Shown here: positions 17,797 to 26,449 of the stretch, in pieces | Numbering within the stretch: position 1 is the stretch's first letter | Layout of the letters: each line of letters starts with the position of its first letter | Source of the DNA: UBA1546 sp049302185 | GTDB lineage: Bacteria; Nitrospirota; Thermodesulfovibrionia; Thermodesulfovibrionales; UBA1546 | Direction: 5' to 3' | NCBI GenBank assembly: GCA_049302185.1 | Contig: JBAQLV010000027.1 | Location: 1 to 64,000 of the forward strand | Length of the DNA: 64,000 nt | Translations under genes and position numbers: made by a program | Notes under the pieces: model-generated | Told to the model about the DNA's origin: nothing | What the model saw: only the letters and a program-made list of their open reading frames with translations | Database searches by the model: none

Positions 17797-18577
17797 CTGC
17801 TGTTTTTCCCCTCACGAATATCCTTGACACGAGAATACCTACCTCATAAAGGATTATGATGGGGATAGCCATCAGAGTCTGATTAAATACATCAGGTGTT
17901 GGAGTAAGTATGGCAGCTAAGATAAAGGCGGCCAATACGGCATACTTTCTGTTTTTTGCGAGTGTCTTCGTAGTTACAATCCCCATGCGCGTAAGAAAGA
18001 TTATAACAATAGGCAGTTCAAAAACAGCTCCGAATGCGAGTATAAACTTAAGGCAGAAATCCACATACAGCCCCACCGACAGCATAGGCATCAGAACATC
18101 GCCTAACTTATAGGTTAGAAGAAACCCCATCGCAAACGGCAGCACTATGAAAAAACAAAAAAGAGCGCCGGCTACAAAGAGGCCTGTTGCTGAAATGACA
18201 AATGGGAGCACATATTTTTTTTCTTTTGCAAGAAGGCCCGGCGATATAAACTTCCAAAACTGATAAAATATTATAGGCAAGGCAAGCACCAGAGCGGCTA
18301 CAAATGACACTTTCATGCTCATCCAGAAAGCCTCGGCAGGCGCAAGAAATACAAGCTTCGTAGTCTGGGAAAGTTTTTCCTGAGGGACTATGCTTATAAA
18401 AGGATTTTCCATGGAAAAAGACAGGTTGTATTTAAGCGGGAACATGATGGCCCTAAAAAGTTCTTCGGAATAGTTAAACGCAATCACAAAAGCTATGAGC
18501 AGGGCAGTCAGGGATATGGTAATCCTCTTTCTGAGGTCACCGAGATGTTCTGTAAGGGGAATTTTTTCAGTTTCCAT
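17786..18577 (-). CDS. tatC: Sec-independent protein translocase TatC
   Basis: A 263-residue polytopic protein with six predicted helices. It has the TatC hallmark N-terminus LTEHLGDLRKRI that recognises the twin-arginine motif, and the conserved periplasmic FxxPAEAFWMSMKVSF-type block (here LAPAEAFWMSMKVSF near residue 100). The start at the ATG of METEKIPL (18577) is preferred over a GTG at 18586; neither has a strong ribosome site. It pairs with the tatA/B gene 50-60 bases upstream. Likely clients in this window are DsrO and the hydrogenase-like protein at the left edge, both with RR signal peptides. Confidence 0.92.
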   Translation of the reverse strand: METEKIPLTEHLGDLRKRITISLTALLIAFVIAFNYSEELFRAIMFPLKYNLSFSMENPFISIVPQEKLSQTTKLVFLAPAEAFWMSMKVSFVAALVLALPIIFYQFWKFISPGLLAKEKKYVLPFVISATGLFVAGALFCFFIVLPFAMGFLLTYKLGDVLMPMLSVGLYVDFCLKFILAFGAVFELPIVIIFLTRMGIVTTKTLAKNRKYAVLAAFILAAILTPTPDVFNQTLMAIPIIILYEVGILVSRIFVRGKTADAS

Positions 18578-18636
18578 ATTCTTCACTGTCCATGAGCAGA
18601 TAGTTCAAAGGTTTGAAATATGCAATCTCTCAACAT

Positions 18637-18969
18637 TCACTCTGCCCCTTTCTCTTTTGAATCCTTCGCTGTATTTGCCTCGTTAGCTGTATCTGCCTCT
18701 TTTTCGGTTTTGCCGGCTTCATCCAGATGGGACAGCGTATCTTTTATATCACGGAGTTCAGAGTCCATCTCCTCCTTAACGCTGGACAGCGGATCTTTTA
18801 TATCACGGAGTTCAGAGTCCATCTGCTCCTTAACGCCGTGCACTGCCTTCTTAAGCTCAGCCATGCCCTTACCGATTGTCCTGCCCAGTTCAGGAAGTCT
18901 CTTCGGACCAAAAACAAGGAGAGCAACTATAAATATAACTATAAGTTCCTGCATCCCGATATCAAACAT
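18637..18969 (-). CDS. Sec-independent translocase TatA/TatB-family protein with an internal repeat
   Basis: A 110-residue protein: an N-terminal membrane helix (MFDIGMQELIVIFIVALLVF), the FGPKRLPELGR hinge, then a charged amphipathic region. The MFDIG start is TatB-like, while a single gene next to tatC could do both TatA and TatB work; I cannot separate them by eye. The amphipathic part holds two copies of an 18-residue unit (MDSELRDIKDPLSSVKEE and MDSELRDIKDTLSHL), produced by a 54-bp DNA duplication at 18731-18838. The tail is acidic/Ala-rich. It is the first gene of a run that continues through tatC and the HEAT/HD genes. Confidence 0.88.
   Translation of the reverse strand: MFDIGMQELIVIFIVALLVFGPKRLPELGRTIGKGMAELKKAVHGVKEQMDSELRDIKDPLSSVKEEMDSELRDIKDTLSHLDEAGKTEKEADTANEANTAKDSKEKGAE
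18731..18838. repeat. 54-bp tandem duplication inside tatA/B
   Basis: Two adjacent 54-bp units (about 18731-18784 and 18785-18838) differ at only a few bases around the core TCTTTTATATCACGGAGTTC. The length is a multiple of three, so the protein gains exactly 18 residues in its amphipathic/charged region. Confidence 0.9.
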
Positions 18970-19052
18970 TATTCCCTTTCACCTCGGCGAATCTGACGAG
19001 TCAGACACCCTCAAGCTGCGGTATAAATATATGAAAAATTTGACCCTGCCAA

Positions 19053-19844
19053 TCATTTCTCCTCCTCATATACCTTTTTTATCGTTTTCTTTTCAGCAGG
19101 AAGAACCGCCGTTATCGAAAGCATAAACCTGTATTCAGGACTTCTGTTTTTCAAGTCAACCCCCACGCCAATCGTTGTATAAAGATAATCCGTTGTCATG
19201 AACCTGTAGCCGAATCTTCCCTCAAGGTCATCAAGCGCTGCTGAATAATGGCTTTTCCTTCCATATATCTCTGCGAGCACCTTGAAATCGTGCGCAGCCG
19301 AAAAATCAAATCCGGCTGCGAAGCTTACCTCATCTTCAAGTTTTGATGAACCAACTTTCTCATAAAATATATTCGCATGCCCGCTTACAGGCCCTACTCT
19401 CTTGCTGACGATAAGGCCCGCGCCTGCCCTTCCATCTGTGCTGAAAACTTCCTTCCCTGACGGGATAGAGACGTTGACCATATAGGCTGCGGAAGGCGTA
19501 TATTTAGTTTCATCAATAAATCTGTGTTTTACGCCCAAAGCAATGTCTTCAAATCCTGATTTAACATTTTCCCATCTGTCAACGTAAGGGACAGCAGCCA
19601 TAAATTCTATCCTGTCATTTATACCGTGCGCATACTGAAAAAGATACCTGAAAAAATCAGGCTCTGCTGATTTTTCAACTCCGGCGCCAAATGCGTAGTT
19701 TCCCTTCTTTAGACTGTCTGCGCTGAATGTTGAAAAAACTCCATAAGGCGCAACCGGCTGGAGGCCCTTTATATCAAATCCATAAGCATCCCTGATAAAG
19801 AGAAAGCAGCTGAAAAAAAGCAGGAGGGGAATATATTTTTTCAT
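19053..19844 (-). CDS. Outer-membrane beta-barrel-type exported protein
   Basis: A 263-residue protein with a signal peptide (MKKYIPLLLFFSCFLFIRDA, cleavage near YG-FD). The mature part is rich in alternating aromatic and polar strands (YAFGAGVEKSAEPDFFRYLF, IEFMAAVPYVDR, GYRFMTTDYLYTTIGVGVDL), as in the phenol-degradation MetA-type channels. The function is unknown. It ends with a short charged tail rather than the usual terminal Phe, so barrel assignment is tentative. It lies 47 bases after the CHASE2-cyclase gene and is probably the last gene of the FecR-cyclase-barrel unit. Confidence 0.6.
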   Translation of the reverse strand: MKKYIPLLLFFSCFLFIRDAYGFDIKGLQPVAPYGVFSTFSADSLKKGNYAFGAGVEKSAEPDFFRYLFQYAHGINDRIEFMAAVPYVDRWENVKSGFEDIALGVKHRFIDETKYTPSAAYMVNVSIPSGKEVFSTDGRAGAGLIVSKRVGPVSGHANIFYEKVGSSKLEDEVSFAAGFDFSAAHDFKVLAEIYGRKSHYSAALDDLEGRFGYRFMTTDYLYTTIGVGVDLKNRSPEYRFMLSITAVLPAEKKTIKKVYEEEK

Positions 19845-19891
19845 TCATAAAACATAACAGAAAAAATCCTTAACTGTCAATTAAGCAAAAT

Positions 19892-21988
19892 CTATTTCTT
19901 GATTGAAATAAACACGCCGTCCCAATCAGGAGGCGGCGGCGTCTGAAGGTATTCACGGCATCTTTCAGCGTAAAGTTTTGCCACAGGGTCATTGTGTTCG
20001 CCTAAAAGCCCTGTAAAAATATCAAGCGCATTCTGAAAACCCTTTGCCCTGTAAACCTTCAGGGCTTCGGAAAATCCATCTGCAAGCTTGCTATTGCCGT
20101 CTGTCATTAACTCAAAAATCGCAACGGGTTTTTCCTTGCCCACAACCCTCATAAGATCTATTTCCCTTAACATAAACTTGTCCTTTACCTTTCCGACAGT
20201 AAACTCACTCAGGATTATATGCGTGCCGTAATACTTGTTCTGCCCCTCAAGCCTTGAAGCCAGATTTACCGTGTCGCCAATCGCCGTATAATCAAATCTT
20301 ATATTCGCTCCCATATTGCCGACAACTGCATATCCTGTATTTATGCCTATCCCTATATCAACAGGGGGAAGCCCTTTCTGCTTAAAACTGCTGTTTACTT
20401 CTTTCAATTTATCAATCATTTCTATTGCTGTCCTGCATGCCTTTTCAGGGTGGTCCGTCACATCAAGAGGCACATTATAAATTGCCATCACTGCATCGCC
20501 GATATACTTATCCAGCGTCCCGTTATTTTTCAGGACAACCTCTGTCATAGGGCCAAGATATTCGTTAAGGAGCGATACAAGCACATCAGGCGCAAGCTTT
20601 TCCGAGATGCCCGTAAACCCTCTTATGTCTGAAAACAGAACAGTTATCTCTTTCTTTTCGCCTCCGAGTGCGAGCCTGTCTGGATTCTTTATTATCTCTG
20701 CAACAAGCTCAGGCGAAACATAACTTGAAAACGCCTTTTTAAGATAGCGGTTCTTCCTTTCTACCACAAGGTTTCTGTATGCCTCAGAGCTTACAAATGC
20801 TATCGCTGTTGAGGAAAGCGGGTACAGCAGGCTTATATCTATGGAATAGTTTCTGAACAACAAATAATTGAAAACAGCATATATGCTTGACACAAACATA
20901 AAAGCAACAAGCCCCAAAAAGCTGTTCCTCAATACACCGAGAAGCAATGTAAGGATTACAGGAAATAACGCTAAACATAAAATCTCAATAGCAATTATTC
21001 TTCCATCCCTTAATATGAATCTGCCCTGAAGAGCATTGGACGCTACAGTTGCATGTATCTCAACTCCCGGAAAGGCTGACTCCACAGGAGTTGCCCTCAT
21101 GTCATAGATGCCGACCTCTGTTGCGCCCACAAACACAATCCTGTCTCTGAGTTCTTCTTTTTTTAATCTCTTTTTAATAACATCAACCGCTGACAGCGTG
21201 GCAATAGTCCCGCCCTTGCCGTAATAATTCACGGTAAGCCTTCCGCTTTCATCAGAAGGGATAGACATATCTCCAAGCCTGAGAGAGGAAACACCGAAAG
21301 GTTCCACTTCAAGCATGATCTCCTTGCCTGTGTAATGTCTCAGCGCCTTTAATGCCAGAGAGGGATAAATTTCTCCGTTATAAAGCATAAGAAGCGTGGA
21401 TTTTCTTACAGGGCCGTCAGCGTCCGGGTCTGTATTGAAAAAGCCAAAATCCAGAGCGCCGCGTCCGAGCAAGGGGATATTTGTCTCCACAAAAGGACGC
21501 TGATATACAGGAACCGAGGTCACACCTTCTGCAATCTTCAGAAGTTTTATCTTTGACAACTCTATCTGGGATATAGCCTTGGGGTCTGCATCTTCTTTTT
21601 CATCCCTGAAAAAATAACCGAGGATTACACTGCCGTTTTTTTCTATGGCTCTGGAAAGGACTGCGTCTTCTCTGCTGTCTGAAGGTTCGGAGAAAACAAT
21701 GTCCAGCGCTGTTACCCTTACACCGTATTCTTTTAAGCTATTCAGAAGGCCGGCAAATACAGACCTCTTCCAAGGCCACCTGCCGATTTCATTGACGCTT
21801 TTTGAATCTATAGCAACTATCACAACCCTGTTGTCAGGCTGAACATTCTTTCTGATTTTAAATCTTGCATCCTTGAGTTTCAGGTCAACCGCATCAAGGA
21901 AATGAAAATTCTGCCTGTAAATGAAAAAAGTTACAACTGAAGCAAGAAGACCAATTACAATAAAGGTCAGCAGTCTGGAGTATTTCAT
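19892..21988 (-). CDS. CHASE2-domain class III adenylate/guanylate cyclase
   Basis: A 698-residue membrane sensor. One N-terminal helix leads to a large extracytoplasmic CHASE2 domain (residues about 30-330, with VVIVAIDSKSVNEIGRWPW and FVGATEVGIYDMRATPV). Three helices (about 335-405) follow, then a class III cyclase domain (about 445-640). Both metal-binding aspartates are present (VLFSDIRGFTGIS and DKYIGDAVMAIYNVP), and so is the TAIGDTVNLASRLEG block. It should make cAMP or cGMP in response to an outside signal; specificity was not assigned. A short TPR-like tail follows. The FecR gene 47 bases upstream is its likely partner. Confidence 0.88.
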   Translation of the reverse strand: MKYSRLLTFIVIGLLASVVTFFIYRQNFHFLDAVDLKLKDARFKIRKNVQPDNRVVIVAIDSKSVNEIGRWPWKRSVFAGLLNSLKEYGVRVTALDIVFSEPSDSREDAVLSRAIEKNGSVILGYFFRDEKEDADPKAISQIELSKIKLLKIAEGVTSVPVYQRPFVETNIPLLGRGALDFGFFNTDPDADGPVRKSTLLMLYNGEIYPSLALKALRHYTGKEIMLEVEPFGVSSLRLGDMSIPSDESGRLTVNYYGKGGTIATLSAVDVIKKRLKKEELRDRIVFVGATEVGIYDMRATPVESAFPGVEIHATVASNALQGRFILRDGRIIAIEILCLALFPVILTLLLGVLRNSFLGLVAFMFVSSIYAVFNYLLFRNYSIDISLLYPLSSTAIAFVSSEAYRNLVVERKNRYLKKAFSSYVSPELVAEIIKNPDRLALGGEKKEITVLFSDIRGFTGISEKLAPDVLVSLLNEYLGPMTEVVLKNNGTLDKYIGDAVMAIYNVPLDVTDHPEKACRTAIEMIDKLKEVNSSFKQKGLPPVDIGIGINTGYAVVGNMGANIRFDYTAIGDTVNLASRLEGQNKYYGTHIILSEFTVGKVKDKFMLREIDLMRVVGKEKPVAIFELMTDGNSKLADGFSEALKVYRAKGFQNALDIFTGLLGEHNDPVAKLYAERCREYLQTPPPPDWDGVFISIKK

Positions 21989-22035
21989 AATCGCCCCTTC
22001 AAGCCCGTTTCCTCCACCTTAGGCGGATTACCGCA

Positions 22036-23082
22036 TTAATCTTTCATTCTCTGGAGATAAGTCTCTACATTGCCGATATGTTTGCCGTTCGGGAATTCGC
22101 TTTTATACTGAAGCAGCCTTTCCTTTGCCCTTTTCGTAAATCCCATTTCATCAAGAAGTATCCCTGTAAGATAGAGCGCTGTCTCACGCTGCGGGCTTAT
22201 CGGGTATTCCTCAAGGATAAGCAGATATTCTGCAAGCGCAGCTTCCTGATTTCTCAGAAATCTCGAATAAACAGCTCCCCTCTCAAGCCTTGCATCGCCT
22301 CTGATTTCGAGTTTGTCAGTCAGGTCAAGCGCTATCTGAAAAATATAAAGCGCCTCCTCATACTTTCCGGCATCAGCCAGATAATGAGCATAATTTATAT
22401 TCCATCTTGCGATTATATGAGGAAGATTCCCTGATATTTCCCACTCTTTCGGAGGCTTTGCAGCGGTAATCTCTTCAAAATCTTTCTTCGCCGTGTATAA
22501 TGGTGTGTCCTGTTCAATCTTAACAGGCTCAGTCGGATTGATTCCCCTTGTGTTCTGAACCATAGTGTCTGAAGAAAGCGGCTTGGATAATTCCGTATTG
22601 CCCGAAATCTCAGCGGTTCCTTCATTTCCGAAAAGGACATTTGCATAACCCTGTGTCATCATCATAAATTCAGTCCCTTTAATCCCGGCAACTGCTGTGG
22701 GGCTTTTCACCTTGAAATTTGTCTGCTGTCCTGCAAGCCTTGTAACAGTAGCCCTGAGCTTGCCCTGATTTAATTTAAAAACGCCTTCTTTTTTATCAGT
22801 TGAAACCACAAATTTGTCTATCTCAAGTTCTGTGTTATTGGCGAGGGTAAAAGCGCTGCCATCGGACAGAGACAGTTTTGCCCATCCATCCTTGCCCGTC
22901 TTTATCCAGCATCCTGCTTCAAAATCCATGCCTTCCTTGGCTTTTTTATAAGGCACGTTTGCTTTGTCTCTCCAAGATACCTCACCGCTGAGCTTTGCAA
23001 TTTTCCCGGCAGCAGCATACACAGTGGAAACGAACATAAAGAAACACACATTGACCAGAATAATTAAAAATATCTTTTTCAT
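22036..23082 (-). CDS. Exported FecR-domain protein with TPR-like repeats
   Basis: A 348-residue protein with a signal peptide (MKKIFLIILVNVCFFMFVST). A FecR domain follows (WIKTGKDGWAKLSLSDGSAF, then NNTELEIDKF, and AVAGIKGTEFMMM near residue 130). The C-terminal half has tetratricopeptide-like helices (ARWNINYAHYLADAGKYEEA, YLTGILLDEMGFTKRAKER). Stand-alone FecR proteins of this type occur with CHASE2 cyclases and probably sense envelope or polysaccharide ligands. There is no sigma factor or TonB receptor nearby, so iron-siderophore signalling is not implied. It is the first gene of a three-gene unit. Confidence 0.8.
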   Translation of the reverse strand: MKKIFLIILVNVCFFMFVSTVYAAAGKIAKLSGEVSWRDKANVPYKKAKEGMDFEAGCWIKTGKDGWAKLSLSDGSAFTLANNTELEIDKFVVSTDKKEGVFKLNQGKLRATVTRLAGQQTNFKVKSPTAVAGIKGTEFMMMTQGYANVLFGNEGTAEISGNTELSKPLSSDTMVQNTRGINPTEPVKIEQDTPLYTAKKDFEEITAAKPPKEWEISGNLPHIIARWNINYAHYLADAGKYEEALYIFQIALDLTDKLEIRGDARLERGAVYSRFLRNQEAALAEYLLILEEYPISPQRETALYLTGILLDEMGFTKRAKERLLQYKSEFPNGKHIGNVETYLQRMKD

Positions 23083-23115
23083 AACCGCCTCCCCAAAAAG
23101 GTTTTATGTTTTTCC

Positions 23116-24177
23116 TTAACTATTAACTACGGAAAGAAGGTTCAGTTCTTCATAGATTTCTTCGGGTGTCATTATTGAGCCGCCTGTTCTTCCGTAAAAA
23201 AGAACTTCCGATTTACCGTTAACAGCAAGCCTTACATCCTCAACCATCTGGCCTGCATTAAGTTCAATCGTGATAAACCTCCTCTTAGGATTTGCAAGAG
23301 ATGCAAGTTCCTTTTCAGGGAAAGGAAAAAGAGTAATGGGGCGGAAAAATCCTAATTTAGAGCCTTCACGCTGTAATTTTTTGACAGCAGAAATCGCTAT
23401 CCGCGCTGCAGTTCCGAATGCAACAACTATTGTCTTGGCATCTTCCACGCCAATCGCCTCAAATCTAATCTCATCCTCTTTCATCTTCCTGTATTTTTCC
23501 TGAAGAACACTGTTTCTAACTTCAAGTTCGCCCTCGCCCATATAGAGAGATTTGATCACATTCGGGCCTCTCCCGCCGCACCCTCTCAGCGCCCATGTCT
23601 TCTCCTGAAGGCCGGGCTTTATATAAGGCGTCTGATAAAAAGGCTCCATCATCTGCCCCAGTATCCCATCGCCGAGAATCATTACAGGATTCCGGTATTC
23701 ATCCGCCTTATCAAAGGCAAGCATGGTCAAATCCCAGAGTTCCTGAAGATTATATGGGGCATATACAAGAAGTTTATAATCGCCGTGCCCGCCGCCTTTT
23801 ACTGTCTGAAAATAATCCGCCTGGCTGCCCGATATGTTTCCAAGTCCGGGCCCTCCCCTCTGCATATTCACGAGTACAGCAGGAAGCTCTGCTCCGCACA
23901 GATAGGAAACAGTCTCCTGCATCAGGCTTATGCCGGGGCTGCTTGACGATGTCATAGCCCTTGCGCCTGCAGCAGAGGCGCCATACACCATATTAATTGC
24001 GGCAAGTTCGCTTTCAGCCTGAATAAATACTCCGCCCTCATCTTCCATGCGCCAGGACATATATTCAGGAATTTCATTTTGCGGGGTTATCGGATAACCT
24101 GCATAAAAACGGCAGCCTGCCTGAATCGCCGCCTCTGCGATAACCTCATTGCCCTTCATGAAAATCTTTTTAGCCAT
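23116..24177 (-). CDS. vorB: 2-oxoacid:ferredoxin oxidoreductase alpha subunit (VorB type)
   Basis: A 353-residue pyrimidine-domain subunit of a 2-oxoacid:ferredoxin oxidoreductase, the group that decarboxylates branched 2-oxoacids or 2-oxoglutarate to acyl-CoA. It shows KGNEVIAEAAIQAGCRFYAG, YPITPQNEIPEYMSW and GARAMTSSSSPGISLMQE, all hallmark blocks. The thiamine-binding beta subunit, the gamma subunit and the ferredoxin subunit are not beside it, which is unusual because these genes normally form an operon. The start at 24177 lies seven bases after a TATAAT on the same strand, so the mRNA may be leaderless. It is divergent from glyQ. Confidence 0.85.
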   Translation of the reverse strand: MAKKIFMKGNEVIAEAAIQAGCRFYAGYPITPQNEIPEYMSWRMEDEGGVFIQAESELAAINMVYGASAAGARAMTSSSSPGISLMQETVSYLCGAELPAVLVNMQRGGPGLGNISGSQADYFQTVKGGGHGDYKLLVYAPYNLQELWDLTMLAFDKADEYRNPVMILGDGILGQMMEPFYQTPYIKPGLQEKTWALRGCGGRGPNVIKSLYMGEGELEVRNSVLQEKYRKMKEDEIRFEAIGVEDAKTIVVAFGTAARIAISAVKKLQREGSKLGFFRPITLFPFPEKELASLANPKRRFITIELNAGQMVEDVRLAVNGKSEVLFYGRTGGSIMTPEEIYEELNLLSVVNS

Positions 24178-24196
24178 CGGAAACATTATATCACAT

Positions 24197-24226
24197 TTGA
24201 CAAAACTCTTACCCTTACATTATGAT
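24197..24226 (+). promoter_or_regulatory. Sigma70-type promoter of glyQ
   Basis: TTGACA (24197-24202), an 18-base spacer and TATGAT (24221-24226) lie 27 bases upstream of the glyQ start. On the other strand TATAAT at 24185-24190 may serve vorB, so this short divergent region probably fires both ways. Confidence 0.7.
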
Positions 24227-24252
24227 TTTTTCACAATACCGAGGAGACATTA

Positions 24253-25128
24253 ATGTATTTTCAGGAACTGATTTTAAAGCTTCACGAATTCTGGTCAAAG
24301 CAGGGCTGCGTCCTGCTCCAGCCTTATGACATTGAGGTCGGCGCAGGGACATTCCATCCTGCAACCTTCTTCAAAGTCCTCGGGCCCGAGCCGTGGAAAA
24401 CAGCTTATGTCGAACCTTCAAGAAGGCCTACAGACGGCAGATACGGCGAGAACCCGAACAGGCTTCAGCATTATTATCAGTATCAGGTGATCCTTAAGCC
24501 CTCGCCAAATGAAAGTCAGGAGATTTATCTTGAAAGCCTCACATATCTCGGCATAGAACCTCAAAAACATGACATACGGTTTGTGGAAGATGACTGGGAA
24601 TCACCGACGCTCGGCGCATGGGGGCTTGGATGGGAGGTCTGGCTTGACGGAATGGAGATAACACAGTTCACATATTTTCAGCAGGTAGGAAGCATTGATC
24701 TGAAGCCTGTGTCGCTTGAGATAACATACGGACTTGAAAGAATTGCCATGTACCTCCAGAATGTAGACAATGTATTCAACCTTGAGTGGTCCAAGGGCAT
24801 AAAATACGGCGACATTCACCATATCGGCGAGGTGGAATTTTCAAAATATAACTTTGATTACGCAGACACAGAACTTCTCATAAAACAATTTGAAGCTTAT
24901 GAAAAAGAATCCATAAGACTGCATGAACTCGGACTCGTTCTTCCGTCATATGAGTTCTGTCTTAAGTGTTCTCACACATTCAATCTTCTTGATGCAAGGG
25001 GAGCTATCTCTGTAACAGAGAGAACAGGCTACATTGCGCGTGTGAGAAACCTTGCGAGACTGTGCGCACATGCGTATATGAAACAAAGAGAAGAGATGGG
25101 ATTCCCGCTGCTGAAGACTTCAATTTGA
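24253..25128 (+). CDS. glyQ: Glycine-tRNA ligase alpha subunit
   Basis: A 291-residue class II aminoacyl-tRNA synthetase catalytic subunit of the bacterial alpha2beta2 type, charging tRNA-Gly. The N-terminus FWSKQGCVLLQPYDIEVGAG and the motif GAWGLGWEVWLDGMEITQFT are diagnostic. GAGGAG lies 6 bases before the ATG. It has its own promoter (24197-24226). Its partner glyS, normally directly downstream, is 6.9 kb away at 32005, also on the plus strand; the gap holds an integron-type cassette array and two minus-strand genes. Confidence 0.95.
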   Translation: MYFQELILKLHEFWSKQGCVLLQPYDIEVGAGTFHPATFFKVLGPEPWKTAYVEPSRRPTDGRYGENPNRLQHYYQYQVILKPSPNESQEIYLESLTYLGIEPQKHDIRFVEDDWESPTLGAWGLGWEVWLDGMEITQFTYFQQVGSIDLKPVSLEITYGLERIAMYLQNVDNVFNLEWSKGIKYGDIHHIGEVEFSKYNFDYADTELLIKQFEAYEKESIRLHELGLVLPSYEFCLKCSHTFNLLDARGAISVTERTGYIARVRNLARLCAHAYMKQREEMGFPLLKTSI

Positions 25129-25154
25129 GACCCCTGAAAAAGTCTTTTGGGGGT

Positions 25155-25192
25155 GTCATTGCGAGCCGAAGGCGAAGCAATCTCGCAGTTTG
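25155..25192. repeat. Dispersed palindromic repeat (ATTGCGAG type)
   Basis: GTCATTGCGAG followed by GCGAAGCAATCTCGC forms an imperfect palindrome just downstream of glyQ. Similar short palindromes are dispersed in many bacterial genomes. It lies about 85 bases left of the cassette array and is not part of it. Confidence 0.6.
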
Positions 25193-25330
25193 CTGATATA
25201 TTAATGGGTTATGTCAATTTTATTTTACAAAAAAGCCTATTTCTGCTACACTTGTTTTGTCGCTTAATAACATTGTTGTGTGTAATAAAAAAATAGATAA
25301 CGGCATAGACAAATGTTATAGGAGGGATCA

Positions 25331-26359
25331 ATGAAAAAAGCAAAAGAAAAAAAGAGCATTAAAGTTCCACCATATCCAAGGCATTCTCTTGAGAAAGCAC
25401 TTCGTATTCCGAAGGGAATATTGGAGCAGAACGCAGGGAAAGAATGCACAGATCAAGAATCGGCCAATTATGTTGGGGTAAAGTATAACCGTGGTCCTTA
25501 CTATCTTGAAATTAATTCTGCTATAAAGTTTGGCTTGCTTGAACGTCCAGAAGCGGGGAAGATTAAACTCACAGAAATAGCACGAAAAATATTAAAACCT
25601 CAAGAAAAAAACGATCAGCTTTCAGGCCTAAGAGAAGCAATATTAAGGGCTCCAGTTATTTCGGAAATTGTCTCTCATTACAGAGGTGAAAATCTACCGG
25701 ATTCTGTCTTTTTTGATAATGCACTCACCGATAAGTTTAAAATCCCTGCCGAAAAGTTAAGCGAGTTTAAGGCAATATTCTTTGAAAGCTTGAAAACGGC
25801 AGCCTTAATTTCCGATCACGATGGCAAGCTTAGAGTTGCTGATATTTCTGCTGAGGCTTCGGCACATGAAAAAGCCAGCGAGTCATTTAAGAAACTTGAA
25901 AAGACTACAAAGGTTAAGACTGGTGACACATGTTTTGTTATGATGCCATTTGCCGACCCTTTAGGTTCATACTATGAAAAAGTTTATAAACCAGCCATAG
26001 AAAAAGCTGGCTTGACACCTATTCGGGCTGATAACGAGCTTTTTGGAACAGGCAAAATAATTGACCAAATCTGGACTGGCATTAACTCAGCAAAAGTATT
26101 GATTGCAGAACTGACAGATAGGAACCCTAATGTTTTTTATGAATTAGGTTTAGCTCATGCATTGCAAAAACCTGTTGTATTGATTTCATCAAACGAAAAA
26201 GATGTTCCTTTTGACCTTCACCATATAAGGGTAATCTATTACGATGTTACAGATCCTTTTTGGGGAAATAAGCTGATAGAAAAAGTTGCAGAGAATATCC
26301 TTTCAGCCATTAAGAACCCGGAAGAGGCAATATTTAAACGGCATTCAGCAGGACTATAA
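25331..26359 (+). CDS. Winged-helix plus TIR/deoxyribosyltransferase-like protein (candidate defence effector)
   Basis: A 342-residue protein. Residues about 10-185 look like a DUF5343-type helical/winged-helix region (IPKGILEQNAGKECTDQESA, then IKFGLLERPEAGKIKLTEIA). Residues about 198-335 form a Rossmann-like domain with TCFVMMPFADPLGSYYEKVY, GKIIDQIWTGINSAKVLIAE and NPNVFYELGLAHALQKPVVL. The Glu of FYELG (about residue 271) sits where TIR and nucleoside deoxyribosyltransferase-like enzymes place their catalytic acid. NAD or nucleotide cleavage is therefore possible. GGAGGG lies 6 bases before the ATG. It is the first gene of cassette 1. The immune role is inference. Confidence 0.65.
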   Translation: MKKAKEKKSIKVPPYPRHSLEKALRIPKGILEQNAGKECTDQESANYVGVKYNRGPYYLEINSAIKFGLLERPEAGKIKLTEIARKILKPQEKNDQLSGLREAILRAPVISEIVSHYRGENLPDSVFFDNALTDKFKIPAEKLSEFKAIFFESLKTAALISDHDGKLRVADISAEASAHEKASESFKKLEKTTKVKTGDTCFVMMPFADPLGSYYEKVYKPAIEKAGLTPIRADNELFGTGKIIDQIWTGINSAKVLIAELTDRNPNVFYELGLAHALQKPVVLISSNEKDVPFDLHHIRVIYYDVTDPFWGNKLIEKVAENILSAIKNPEEAIFKRHSAGL

Positions 26360-26449
26360 TGCGGCAGTTAAGGCGACCGGAAATAAGCGCGATTTGTTCT
26401 TATCCACGGCGGTTGCCCCGACGAGTTATTTTTATCGTTGTGATTTGAA

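Noticed and set aside
26360..26449. Possible third attC between the TIR-like and DUF4365 genes (GTTGTGA near 26437)
   Set aside because: An 8-bp GGCGACCG/CGGTTGCC pairing exists, but the L-box spacing does not fit and no R'' box of RYYYAAC form is present. The R'' of the next attC matches GTTGTGT at 25275 better, so the two genes were kept as one cassette.
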